From Candidatus Falkowbacteria bacterium RIFOXYC2_FULL_47_12 (lineage in GTDB: Bacteria > Patescibacteriota > Patescibacteriia > Patescibacteriales > XYC2-FULL-47-12), in contig MFGL01000014.1 of the NCBI GenBank assembly GCA_001778285.1, positions 12,229 through 20,181 on the forward strand: DNA of 7,953 nt, read 5' to 3'. Of this stretch, positions 1 to 6,189 are shown piece after piece (within the stretch, counting starts at the first letter, position 1; each line of letters starts with the position of its first letter). The notes under the pieces were generated by a model. The model was not told where the DNA came from. It did no database searches and saw nothing but the letters and a program-made list of their open reading frames with translations. Both the position numbers and the translations under genes were made by a program.

Positions 1-792
1 GCGGCTGCGGGCAAAGTCAGAACCCTCGCCGTTGAGGCCGTGGCGCGAACGCACGAATTTGAGCGCCAGATCGCCGTCCATGTGCTGGCGGCCGGCAGCA
101 ACGTGCAGGTAATGGTAGCGGCTGTTGTAGTCGGGGTTGTCTTCCTGGCCCATGATGGGGTAGAACGGATCGTCAAGGGCATGCTCCACTTCGACGTCAA
201 CGCCGCCGAGCTCATCAATGATTTTGACAAAGCCGGCAAAGTCAGCGCGAACGTAGTAGTCAATGGGTAAATCCAACACCTTGCTCAATGCCTGCGAGAT
301 GGCCTGGCCGCCGCTGCCGGGCTCTTCCACTTCGGCGTAGGCGTTGATATTGTTGATTTTGCGCGTCCCTTTGCCTTCAACCGGTATGACCAAGTCGCGC
401 GGAACGGAGAGCAGTGCGACTTCATTAGTGGAAGGCTGAAAACTGGCGAGCATAATGGTATCAGTCAAATATCCGCCGTCGTGGTTTTTACCGCCCATAC
501 CCAAGAGCAAAATGTTGACGCGGTCATCGGTTTCGCCCTTGAGCATGTTCTCAGAGGTTTGAGCGAGGCGTGTGATTTGGTTTAAAAAAGAGAACGTGCC
601 GGCGATGGGGTTGTCTTGGGACATGATGATGCGGCTCGTGAACACGAAGAGGACGATAACGGCCGCGACCACCAGATAGGCGAGCAGCTTCAGCGCCGCG
701 CGCGTCCGCCGGTTCTTTGTCCGCGGCGGCATCGGTCCCGAGCCTGCGGCCGTGGACCCTTTTTCTATGTCAAGCAGGTCAATGTCGTTCAT
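1..792 (-). CDS. LytR-CpsA-Psr (LCP) family envelope protein, N-terminal part (cut by window edge)
   Basis: LCP enzymes are membrane-anchored phosphotransferases that move lipid-linked glycopolymers onto peptidoglycan outside the membrane; this role is family knowledge. The 264 visible residues show a basic cytoplasmic tail (about 1-32), one membrane helix (about 33-52) and then the LCP domain. Visible LCP signatures are NILLLGMGG (93-101), YLTDTIML with Asp111, LLSVPRDL with Arg132 and Asp133, KINNINAYA (145-153), IIDELGGVDV (191-200), and LKFVRSRHG followed by SDFARSR (244-264). The last is the conserved Arg-rich pyrophosphate-binding end of the domain, cut here just before the usual RQQ. 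The start is the ATG at 792-790. It has no Shine-Dalgarno; the leader instead carries CTCCTCC. Met21 is a weaker alternative start. The gene is transcribed divergently from lepB. The family call is firm; which polymer it handles cannot be told. Confidence 0.93.
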   Translation of the reverse strand, partial: MNDIDLLDIEKGSTAAGSGPMPPRTKNRRTRAALKLLAYLVVAAVIVLFVFTSRIIMSQDNPIAGTFSFLNQITRLAQTSENMLKGETDDRVNILLLGMGGKNHDGGYLTDTIMLASFQPSTNEVALLSVPRDLVIPVEGKGTRKINNINAYAEVEEPGSGGQAISQALSKVLDLPIDYYVRADFAGFVKIIDELGGVDVEVEHALDDPFYPIMGQEDNPDYNSRYHYLHVAAGRQHMDGDLALKFVRSRHGLNGEGSDFARSR

Positions 793-822
793 GGATTTTG
801 GAGGAGAAATTAACACTAAAAA

Positions 823-840
823 TAAAGACAGAAGTCTTTA
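823..840 (-). other. Small hairpin with T run in the LCP leader
   Basis: TAAAGAC and GTCTTTA form a perfect 7-bp stem around a 4-nt loop. Read on the minus strand it is followed directly by TTTTT, about 30 nt before the LCP start codon. The stem is A/T-rich, so it would be at best a weak terminator or attenuator. Seen in sequence; function is inference. Confidence 0.3.
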
Positions 841-852
841 TTGGCAGTATAC

Positions 853-881
853 AATATAAATAATTTAAAGTCCAAAGTTAA
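853..881 (-). promoter_or_regulatory. Candidate sigma-70-type promoter for the LCP gene
   Basis: On the minus strand TTAACT (881-876, 4 of 6 to the -35 consensus) is separated by 17 nt from TATATT (858-853, 5 of 6 to the -10 consensus), about 60 nt ahead of the LCP start codon. A second -10-like TATACT lies nearby (851-846). The region is very AT-rich, so matches of this quality arise easily by chance. Confidence 0.3.
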
Positions 882-903
882 AATTATTTCAAATTTGGAC
901 TTT
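867..903. repeat. Perfect 10-bp inverted repeat between divergent genes
   Basis: AAAGTCCAAA (867-876) and TTTGGACTTT (894-903) are exact reverse complements separated by 17 nt. The left arm touches the candidate -35 box of the LCP gene and the right arm ends 19 nt before the lepB -35 box. It is therefore placed to act as an operator for both divergent promoters, or to form a hairpin in a leader RNA. The repeat is seen directly; the role is inference. Confidence 0.55.
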
Positions 904-922
904 GACGTTACTTTATGCTCAT

Positions 923-952
923 TTGCAATTTAAGGGGCGATTATGTTATAAT
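923..952 (+). promoter_or_regulatory. Extended -10 promoter for the lepB-hisS-rpsU cluster
   Basis: TTGCAA (923-928) serves as a -35 box with 4 of 6 consensus bases. After an 18-nt spacer comes a perfect TATAAT (947-952), preceded by TG at 944-945, which makes an extended -10 element. Transcription would begin near 959, giving a leader of about 50 nt before the lepB ATG at 1009. This is the clearest promoter in the window. Confidence 0.6.
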
Positions 953-967
953 AAATTTAAATTTATT
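950..967. repeat. 18-bp perfect palindrome over the lepB transcription start
   Basis: AATAAATTTAAATTTATT is its own reverse complement with no mismatch. It overlaps the last bases of the TATAAT box and is centred at about 958, on the expected start of transcription, which is a classic repressor position. It is made only of A and T in an AT-rich stretch, so chance is a real possibility. Confidence 0.4.
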
Positions 968-977
968 TACAGTGGAT

Positions 978-999
978 AATTGCTTAGTAAGCAATTTTT
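978..999 (+). other. Hairpin with T run immediately before lepB
   Basis: AATTGC (978-983) pairs with GCAATT (991-996) around a 7-nt loop and is followed by further T residues, ending only 10 nt before the lepB start codon. It takes the place where a Shine-Dalgarno would be; none is present. It could attenuate transcription or affect ribosome access, but the stem is short and weak. Confidence 0.3.
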
Positions 1000-1008
1000 G
1001 TTGTTATT

Positions 1009-1581
1009 ATGAGAAATTTTTTTATCTTTGTTTTTGAGGTCGTCAAAGTCGTCGTTATTTCGCTTGCCATCATCATACCGGTGCGCTATTTTTTAATCCA
1101 GCCGTTCTACGTCAAAGGCGCGTCCATGGAGCCGAGTTTTTACGACCATGAGTATTTAATCGTGGATGAAATGAGCTATCGCTTCCGTTTGCCCGAGCGC
1201 GGCGAAATCGTCGTTTTTAAGTATCCGCTTGATCCCAGCCAGTACTTTATCAAGCGCGTTATCGGCCTGCCGGGTGAAAAAGTTGAAATAAAAGACGGCA
1301 GCGTGTATATTTACACCGCTGATACGAACCGGCAGGTGAAGATTGACGAGCCGTATCTTGGCAGCGGCGTGGACACATTAAGCGCCAACGAAGATGTCGT
1401 CGAGCTTGGTCCGGACCAGTATTATTTGTTGGGCGATAACCGCAACCACAGCAAGGATTCGCGCAGTTTCGGTCAGGTCAAGGAGAGCTTCATCGTGGGG
1501 CGGGTCGTATTCCGCGGCTGGCCTTTTAACCGGCTGGGGACCTTTTCTCTGCCGGAGTACAGCCTCATTGGAAATAATTAA
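1009..1581 (+). CDS. lepB: Signal peptidase I (S26 family)
   Basis: This is the membrane serine protease that cuts signal peptides from exported proteins on the outer face of the cytoplasmic membrane. The 190-residue product has one N-terminal membrane anchor (about 3-30). The catalytic region begins with GASMEP, where Ser39 is the nucleophile. RGEIVVFKYP (64-73) leads into FIKRVIGLPGE (80-90), with Lys82 as the general base. GDNRNHSKDSRSFG (142-155) is the conserved C-terminal box. The length and single anchor are typical of compact Gram-positive-like S26 enzymes. The ATG at 1009 is used because it precedes the anchor directly; no Shine-Dalgarno is seen. The gene leads a rightward cluster, ending 24 nt before hisS. 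Likely substrates in this window are the two signal-peptide proteins downstream. Confidence 0.96.
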   Translation: MRNFFIFVFEVVKVVVISLAIIIPVRYFLIQPFYVKGASMEPSFYDHEYLIVDEMSYRFRLPERGEIVVFKYPLDPSQYFIKRVIGLPGEKVEIKDGSVYIYTADTNRQVKIDEPYLGSGVDTLSANEDVVELGPDQYYLLGDNRNHSKDSRSFGQVKESFIVGRVVFRGWPFNRLGTFSLPEYSLIGNN

Positions 1582-1605
1582 ATTTGTTTATCCTGTTAAA
1601 AAACT

Positions 1606-2991
1606 ATGGGCAGAAAACCAAAAATCAACCAAAATCAGCCAAAGAAAAATACAAATAACAGCGAATCGTTCAAAAAGGCGGATAACAAAATTGTCGCGCA
1701 AAAACAGCCGAAAGAAATTACCCGTCTGCGCGGTATGCGCGATATTTTGCCCGATGAGTATCGTTACGGGGATTATGTCGTTTCCGTCGCCGAGCGCATC
1801 TGCCGGGCGTATGGTTTTGCCAAAACCGAAATTCCCGCGCTGGAGCAGGTGAGCCTGTATGAGCGTTCAACCGGCAAACAGACCGACGTCGTCAGCAAAG
1901 AAATGTACGCCTTCGTGGACAAAGACAATGAGCGCGTGGCTCTGCGTCCGGAGGCGACGCCGGGACTGGTGCGCTCCTACATTGAACACGGCCTGTTCAA
2001 TTTGCCGGCGCAGCCGGTGCGCCTCTTGTGGACGGGCAGCCTGTTTCGCCGCGAAAAGCCGCAGGCCGGCCGCTACCGCCAGTTTAGCCAGGTTGACGTT
2101 GAAATGTTCGGTGAAGCTTCGCCGGTTGCCGATGCACAGCTCATTACTATGGGGTACTTGATTTTGAAAGAATTAGGCATTGCCGCCGCCGTGCAGATAA
2201 ACAGCATCGGCGATGCGGCTGACCGCGACGAGTATGCCAAGAAGTTAGTTGAGTATTTTAAAGATCGCAAAGTACGCGTCCTGCTCTCGGTGGATGATAA
2301 AAAGCGTTTGCTCAAAAACCCGCTGCGCGTTTTGGACAGCAAAGACGAGGGGACGCAAAAAGCGCTCGCCGGCGCGCCGCAAATGATTGACCATATCTCC
2401 GATGAGGCGCGGCAGCATTTCGTAAAAGTTTTGGAATATCTGGATGAGTTTGACATCCCGTACACGCTGAATCCGTTTTTGGTGCGCGGACTTGATTACT
2501 ATAACCGTACGGTATTTGAATTCTGCCCGGAAGGCGAGGATGGCTCAAGCCAGGGGACGCTGATTGGCGGCGGACGTTATGACGGCTTGGTTGAATTCAT
2601 GGGCGGGCGGCCCACGCCGGCGCTGGGCTGGGCGCTGGGCGTTGACCGGGTGGTGTTGAAATTGAAAGAAAAAGCCCCGCAGTCTGCGGGGCCGGCAATG
2701 GATGCTCCTGACATTTTTTTGGCTCAGCTGGGAGACGCGGCCAAGCGCAAGGCCATGGTATTTTTTGAAGAATTGCGCGTCAAGGGCTACCGCGTGGCGC
2801 AGAATTTCGTCAAAGATAATTTAAAAACACAGTTGGAACAGGCAAACAAACTCGGCGTGAAGCTGACGCTCATTTTGGGACAAAAGGAGATAATGGACAA
2901 TACGATTTTGATCCGCGACATGGAATCGGGCATGCAGGAGGTGTTTGATTTTGCTAAAGTGTACGAGGAGATAGATAAGAGACTTAAATAA
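1606..2991 (+). CDS. hisS: Histidyl-tRNA synthetase (class II)
   Basis: The enzyme activates histidine with ATP and loads it onto tRNA-His in the cytoplasm. The 461-residue protein begins with a lysine/asparagine-rich tail of about 37 residues with no class II motif, then RLRGMRDILPDE (40-51). Motif 2 spans LWTGSLFRREKPQAGRYRQF (141-160), followed by SQVDVEMFGE. The histidine-specific loop is RGLDYYNRTVFEF (294-306), followed by GGGRYDGLVEF (321-331). Motif 3 is ALGWALGVDRVVL (339-351). The C-terminal anticodon-binding domain runs from about 368 (PDIFLAQLGD) to the end. The linker at about 352-367 is encoded by a terminator-like hairpin, described separately. ATG 1606 is the only ATG ahead of the conserved core; it has no Shine-Dalgarno. 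It lies 24 nt after lepB and 20 nt before rpsU, so co-transcription is likely. Confidence 0.98.
   Translation: MGRKPKINQNQPKKNTNNSESFKKADNKIVAQKQPKEITRLRGMRDILPDEYRYGDYVVSVAERICRAYGFAKTEIPALEQVSLYERSTGKQTDVVSKEMYAFVDKDNERVALRPEATPGLVRSYIEHGLFNLPAQPVRLLWTGSLFRREKPQAGRYRQFSQVDVEMFGEASPVADAQLITMGYLILKELGIAAAVQINSIGDAADRDEYAKKLVEYFKDRKVRVLLSVDDKKRLLKNPLRVLDSKDEGTQKALAGAPQMIDHISDEARQHFVKVLEYLDEFDIPYTLNPFLVRGLDYYNRTVFEFCPEGEDGSSQGTLIGGGRYDGLVEFMGGRPTPALGWALGVDRVVLKLKEKAPQSAGPAMDAPDIFLAQLGDAAKRKAMVFFEELRVKGYRVAQNFVKDNLKTQLEQANKLGVKLTLILGQKEIMDNTILIRDMESGMQEVFDFAKVYEEIDKRLK
2669..2692 (-). terminator. Terminator-like hairpin, antisense, inside hisS
   Basis: GCCCCGCA (2674-2681) and TGCGGGGC (2685-2692) form a perfect G/C-rich 8-bp stem with a 3-nt loop. 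On the minus strand this stem is followed immediately by TTTTTC (2673-2668), the textbook shape of an intrinsic terminator. No gene on the minus strand is evident in this stretch, so it would stop antisense transcription. On the plus strand the same bases are hisS codons for the interdomain linker and lack a trailing T run, so sense transcription should pass. Confidence 0.5.
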
Positions 2992-2999
2992 TTTAGATC

Positions 3000-3006
3000 G
3001 GAGGTG
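3000..3006 (+). promoter_or_regulatory. Strong Shine-Dalgarno of rpsU
   Basis: GGAGGTG is a near-perfect match to the anti-Shine-Dalgarno of 16S rRNA. The GGAGGT core ends 6 nt before the ATG at 3012, an ideal spacing that fixes the rpsU start. None of the other five genes in the window has a comparable sequence ahead of its start. Confidence 0.85.
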
Positions 3007-3011
3007 TTCTT

Positions 3012-3248
3012 ATGGTAGACGTCAAACGAAAAAAAGGAGAAAGTTTTGAGGCGATGTACCGGCGTTTTTCCAAACGCATGCAGCAGTCGGGAAATATTTT
3101 GCAAGCCAAGGACCGGCAGTACGTCAAGCCAGAAAAGAGCCGCACGGCGAAGAAAAAAAGCGCGCTCGTGTCGCTGAAACTGCGCCACAAAAAAGAGTGG
3201 CTGCGCAAAATCGGCAAATTAGAAGAAGAACCGAAACGACGTTGGTAA
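3012..3248 (+). CDS. rpsU: 30S ribosomal protein bS21
   Basis: bS21 is a small basic protein of the 30S platform next to the 3' end of 16S rRNA, where it helps mRNA start-site pairing. The 78-residue product aligns with the family over its whole core. It starts VKRKKGESFEAMYRRFSKRM (4-23), matching the conserved E-x-F-x-x-x-x-RRF segment, then SGNILQAKDRQYVKP (26-40), where family members have the R-x-R/Q-E/Q-Y-x-K-P turn. A lysine/arginine-rich tail follows that includes RTAKKKSALVSLKLRHKKEW. Length is slightly above the usual 58-71 residues because of an extra C-terminal 10-15 residues. It is last in the lepB-hisS-rpsU cluster and followed by a large inverted repeat that could end the transcript. 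Confidence 0.93.
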   Translation: MVDVKRKKGESFEAMYRRFSKRMQQSGNILQAKDRQYVKPEKSRTAKKKSALVSLKLRHKKEWLRKIGKLEEEPKRRW

Positions 3249-3250
3249 TT

Positions 3251-3320
3251 TCTAATGCCTAATATCTAATTTCTAATCAAATCCCAATGATTAGAAATTA
3301 GGAATTAGTAATTAGGCATT
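3251..3320. repeat. Inverted array of 7-bp repeats after rpsU (long hairpin)
   Basis: The left half is four head-to-tail heptamers, TCTAATG CCTAATA TCTAATT TCTAATC (3251-3278). The right half is the same unit inverted, starting GATTAGA AATTAGG AATTAGT AATTAGG (3289-3316). CTAATTTCTAATCA (3266-3279) pairs perfectly with 3288-3301 over 14 bp around the loop AATCCCAA. AATGCCTAAT (3254-3263) pairs with ATTAGGCATT (3311-3320) over another 10 bp, leaving a small asymmetric internal bulge. It fills the gap between rpsU and the next gene, where it may fold at the end of the rpsU transcript. There is no T run, so it is not a normal intrinsic terminator. Confidence 0.8.
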
Positions 3321-3330
3321 TCGTTTCCCC

Positions 3331-6018
3331 ATGCTGTCACAATTTAATCAAAAGGAGTTTGCAAAAAGAACAGCTTTTTATCTGTGTTGGTTAAGCGCGG
3401 CGGCTGTTTTTTTTGTTGCGCCGCTGGCAGTGTCGGCAGAATTAGTGGAGTTGAACCAGCCACAATCCGGTTTTGAAAATACCGCCGGTTTGGCTGACGC
3501 GGCCGTTGCGCAAAACGTTAATTTGGACACGACAACTGACGTTCGCATTTTTGTTGCGCGGCTCATCAATGTTGCCTTGGGTTTTATCGGCATTATTTTA
3601 TTGAGTTTGATTGTGTATGGCGGCTGGCTGTACATGACAAGCGCCGGTGACGCGGAAAAAATCAACCAAGCCAAGGCGATTTTTAGAAACGCCATCATCG
3701 GTCTTGTTATTATTTTGGCCTCGTGGGGCATCACAACATTTATTCTGAACGCACTCTTTAACGGCGGTGGCGGCGGGGGAGCGGGAACACAGCCGCTCAA
3801 CTACGACGTGGGCGTTTCCGCGCTCGGCGACGGCATCATCCAAAGCCACTACCCGGAGCGGGGCCAGCAGGACGTGCCGCGCAACACGGCGATTATTATT
3901 ACGTTTAAGGAGGAGATGAGTTTGGCCAGTATATGTTCAGATAATGCTGAGAATGGCTGTAACTTGAACCAAGAGGTAATTAAAATTTTTGAAACGTCAG
4001 CGGGCGTTGAGCTTGATACTGACAAAGGTGCCTCGCCTTTTGGCGCCGGCGCGACAGTTACGACCAACGATAACAAGACTTTTGTTTTTCATCCCAAAGC
4101 GTACCTTGGCAGCGAGTCAACGGAGCAGTGGTACGGCGTGCGGCTGACGGAAGGGGAGTTGAATCGCGCTAACGGCGAGGCGGTTGATTTGAGCATTGAA
4201 AATTTTTACCAGTGGAAGTTTCAGGTGAGCACGCGCCTTGATTTGACCCCGCCGCGCGTGGAGAGCGTTTTCCCCAATCCGGATAATACCAAAGACGAAG
4301 TAGGCAGTGTGCAGGCGGCGACGAGAGCGAGCGCTACTATTGAGGTGAAAGGTGCGCCGCACGGCTACGCGGTCGCTATTTCAAAAATCAGTACTGGAGC
4401 AGCCGTTATGGTTGAAGGAAGCGCGTATTCATGCAGTTACAGCGGTACGGTAACGTATACGCGTTCAGCAGCATCTATAAATGGAATGAACGATGCTTTG
4501 GTAGTGAGTGACAGTCCGGCGGGGTTTGTGGCGGTAGCGGCTGTCAATAATAATGTGGCTGGCATTGGTTGCGGTTTGACGTTGGACGTTACGAACGTAG
4601 CGATTGGTAGCACCGTAACACTTACCGTTGCGCCGGAGCAACCAGCCGACTGGATTATGATTGGCGGAACACGTTACGAGTTTGGCAAAAATATTAGAAT
4701 AGATACAGATAATGACGAATTGGCTATAAATATCAGTGATGCCATCAAAAGCAATGGCCGCGTCAAAGCAACTCAAAGTAACGCGAGCGTGACAGTCACC
4801 GCCACCCAAAGCGGCGCGGCCGGCAACAGCATCACATTGGCGAGCAGCGACAGCAGTAAAATCAGCATGCCGGCAACGCTTGCTGGCGGCAAAGACGAAC
4901 AGCAGAGTATCGCGGTAAAAGGGCGGGCAGACGAGCCACGCAACGCCGTAGTGCAGATTAACTTCAACGAGGCAATGAATCCTCTTCAACTGCAGGGGAA
5001 AGCTGACGCGGTGAAAGATTACATTCAGGTACGCGATAAAAATAATTCAAACCAAGTATTTATACAGGGCGAGTTTATGATAAGTAATATCTATAAGACA
5101 GTTGAATTTTTACCGACCGAGAGTTGCGGCGAAAACATGTGCGGCCAGCCGCGTTACTGCCTGCCGCCAAATGCCAATATTGAAGTATGGGTAAAGGCCG
5201 CGGATTTATTTACATGTGAAGGGCAAGATCAGTGTCTTGGTGAAGCTGGCGGTTTTGGCAAGTATGGAATATGCAACTATGGACATCACTGCGATGACGG
5301 CACGCGTAATAATCCGCAGGCCGGTGATATGAACGGCGTTATGGATGTTGCTTTTAACTCTTTGGACGGCGATATGGACACCAACGCCGAAAGCAGTGTT
5401 TCCGATTTTTATCAAAACGACCCCAATCCAGATAGTAGCGAGGACGGAGCTGATAATTATAAGTGGTCATTTTGGGTGTCGGACAAAATTGATAATACGA
5501 GTCCGGTAATTATTTCAGCAAAGCAAAACAACTTGGATTTGGTGAAAACAGGCGAGCAGGTTGTCGGCGCGAACACCACAACGCCACTCTCCATTCTCTT
5601 TGATAAACTTATGCTTTCCTCATCGCTCAAACCGGGCCGCAACTACCCTGATGATTTTTACGTTGTCAAAGCAGAAGAAAAACCCATTCACAAAGAGTAC
5701 TTTGTCTTTGCCAAATTTACCGGCCGGCCATTGGGTTATTGGGTGAGCAAACAAAACCAAAGCTCGCAGAGCAACGGCACTGATGACCGGACAGCGGCGG
5801 CCATTTCGCACACCGATTTTGACGCGAGCGCGGCCTACGGTTTTGTCACCGGTTCGGGCGTTCAGGACGTGTACCAGAATTGCTATAATCCGGCTGGCGA
5901 TAGCGGACAGGGAGGAAGTACTTGCGGCAGTTTGGACGGCGCTGCAAATGCCGGTATTTCTTGTTGTAAAGGCGTCGTGCAAAACAATGCTACAACTATG
6001 TGTTACGATTTTGAATAG
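3331..6018 (+). CDS. Secreted pilin-like (VirB2/TrbC type) protein with large Ig-like ectodomain
   Basis: The 895-residue product starts with a signal peptide (1-36, likely cut after AVSA). Two hydrophobic helices (about 72-101 and 120-143) follow, joined by a polar, basic loop, as in the pilins of type IV secretion systems. A glycine hinge (145-150) leads to the exported part. There, an Ig-like Big_5-type domain begins YPERGQQDVPRNTAIIITF (174-192). A second begins PRVESVFPNPDN (308-319) and resumes at PRNAVVQINFNEAMNP (536-551) after an inserted stretch of about 200 residues. A third lies near 724-840. Cysteines cluster at 599-654 and 851-888, suggesting disulfides outside the cell. The start has no Shine-Dalgarno, but ATG 3331 is well placed before the signal peptide. 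Membrane-anchored surface stalk is inference; ligand and assembly are unknown. The N-terminal domain is paralogous to the gene at 6618. Confidence 0.85.
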   Translation: MLSQFNQKEFAKRTAFYLCWLSAAAVFFVAPLAVSAELVELNQPQSGFENTAGLADAAVAQNVNLDTTTDVRIFVARLINVALGFIGIILLSLIVYGGWLYMTSAGDAEKINQAKAIFRNAIIGLVIILASWGITTFILNALFNGGGGGGAGTQPLNYDVGVSALGDGIIQSHYPERGQQDVPRNTAIIITFKEEMSLASICSDNAENGCNLNQEVIKIFETSAGVELDTDKGASPFGAGATVTTNDNKTFVFHPKAYLGSESTEQWYGVRLTEGELNRANGEAVDLSIENFYQWKFQVSTRLDLTPPRVESVFPNPDNTKDEVGSVQAATRASATIEVKGAPHGYAVAISKISTGAAVMVEGSAYSCSYSGTVTYTRSAASINGMNDALVVSDSPAGFVAVAAVNNNVAGIGCGLTLDVTNVAIGSTVTLTVAPEQPADWIMIGGTRYEFGKNIRIDTDNDELAINISDAIKSNGRVKATQSNASVTVTATQSGAAGNSITLASSDSSKISMPATLAGGKDEQQSIAVKGRADEPRNAVVQINFNEAMNPLQLQGKADAVKDYIQVRDKNNSNQVFIQGEFMISNIYKTVEFLPTESCGENMCGQPRYCLPPNANIEVWVKAADLFTCEGQDQCLGEAGGFGKYGICNYGHHCDDGTRNNPQAGDMNGVMDVAFNSLDGDMDTNAESSVSDFYQNDPNPDSSEDGADNYKWSFWVSDKIDNTSPVIISAKQNNLDLVKTGEQVVGANTTTPLSILFDKLMLSSSLKPGRNYPDDFYVVKAEEKPIHKEYFVFAKFTGRPLGYWVSKQNQSSQSNGTDDRTAAAISHTDFDASAAYGFVTGSGVQDVYQNCYNPAGDSGQGGSTCGSLDGAANAGISCCKGVVQNNATTMCYDFE

Positions 6019-6021
6019 AAA

Positions 6022-6049
6022 ATATTAGATATTTGATATTGGATATTAT
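6022..6049. repeat. Left arm of heptamer array (ATATTNG units)
   Basis: Four contiguous 7-bp units, ATATTAG ATATTTG ATATTGG ATATTAT, begin 3 bp after the stop codon of the 895-residue gene. They are the reverse complement of the CAATATC units at 6110-6144, so the two arms could pair across the 60-bp core between them. Confidence 0.8.
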
Positions 6050-6109
6050 GCCACAGGACTGGGGAGTGTTACATGATACTAAACGTATATACCTGTTAAC
6101 AGCGTTGCG
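6050..6109. other. Unique 60-bp core between inverted heptamer arms
   Basis: This core is richer in G+C than its flanks and contains the perfect 10-bp palindrome CTGTTAACAG (6093-6102). An ATG at 6048 at the edge of the left arm opens a 23-codon frame that ends on a TAA in the right arm (6117-6119). That frame has no Shine-Dalgarno and no recognisable product. Nothing else is identifiable. Confidence 0.4.
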
Positions 6110-6172
6110 CAATATCTAATATCCAATATCCAATATCCAATATTTCAATACTCCATATCTAATATTCTTAAT
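6110..6172. repeat. Right arm of heptamer array (CAATATC units)
   Basis: Five head-to-tail units, CAATATC TAATATC CAATATC CAATATC CAATATT (6110-6144), are followed by degenerate and slipped units (TCAATAC, TCCATAT, CTAATAT, TCTTAAT). The array ends 17 bp before the start codon of the four-helix-bundle gene and so forms its leader. With the left arm at 6022-6049 it makes an inverted pair. Confidence 0.8.
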
Positions 6173-6189
6173 ATCTTAATGTTTTTGAC

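Noticed and set aside
800..806. GGAGGAG on the plus strand resembling a Shine-Dalgarno
   Set aside because: No plus-strand start codon follows at a usable distance. On the coding (minus) strand it reads CTCCTCC, which cannot act as a Shine-Dalgarno for the LCP gene.
1394..1852. 152-codon plus-strand frame spanning the end of lepB and start of hisS
   Set aside because: It overlaps two certain genes in another frame, is rich in Arg/Ser runs typical of shadow frames, and resembles no protein family.
3350..3361. AAAAGGAG as a Shine-Dalgarno for a later start of the 895-residue protein
   Set aside because: No in-frame ATG, GTG or TTG follows it at a suitable distance. A later start would also remove the basic n-region of the signal peptide.
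4465..4989. 174-codon minus-strand frame opposite the inserted domain of the 895-residue protein
   Set aside because: The plus-strand protein has a continuous, domain-rich reading. The antisense product has no recognisable motif and no start signals.
6048..6119. 23-codon frame MPQDWGVLHDT... between the heptamer arms
   Set aside because: It looks protein-like in composition but has no Shine-Dalgarno, no known match I can name, and its stop comes from the repeat. Kept only as a note within the core description.
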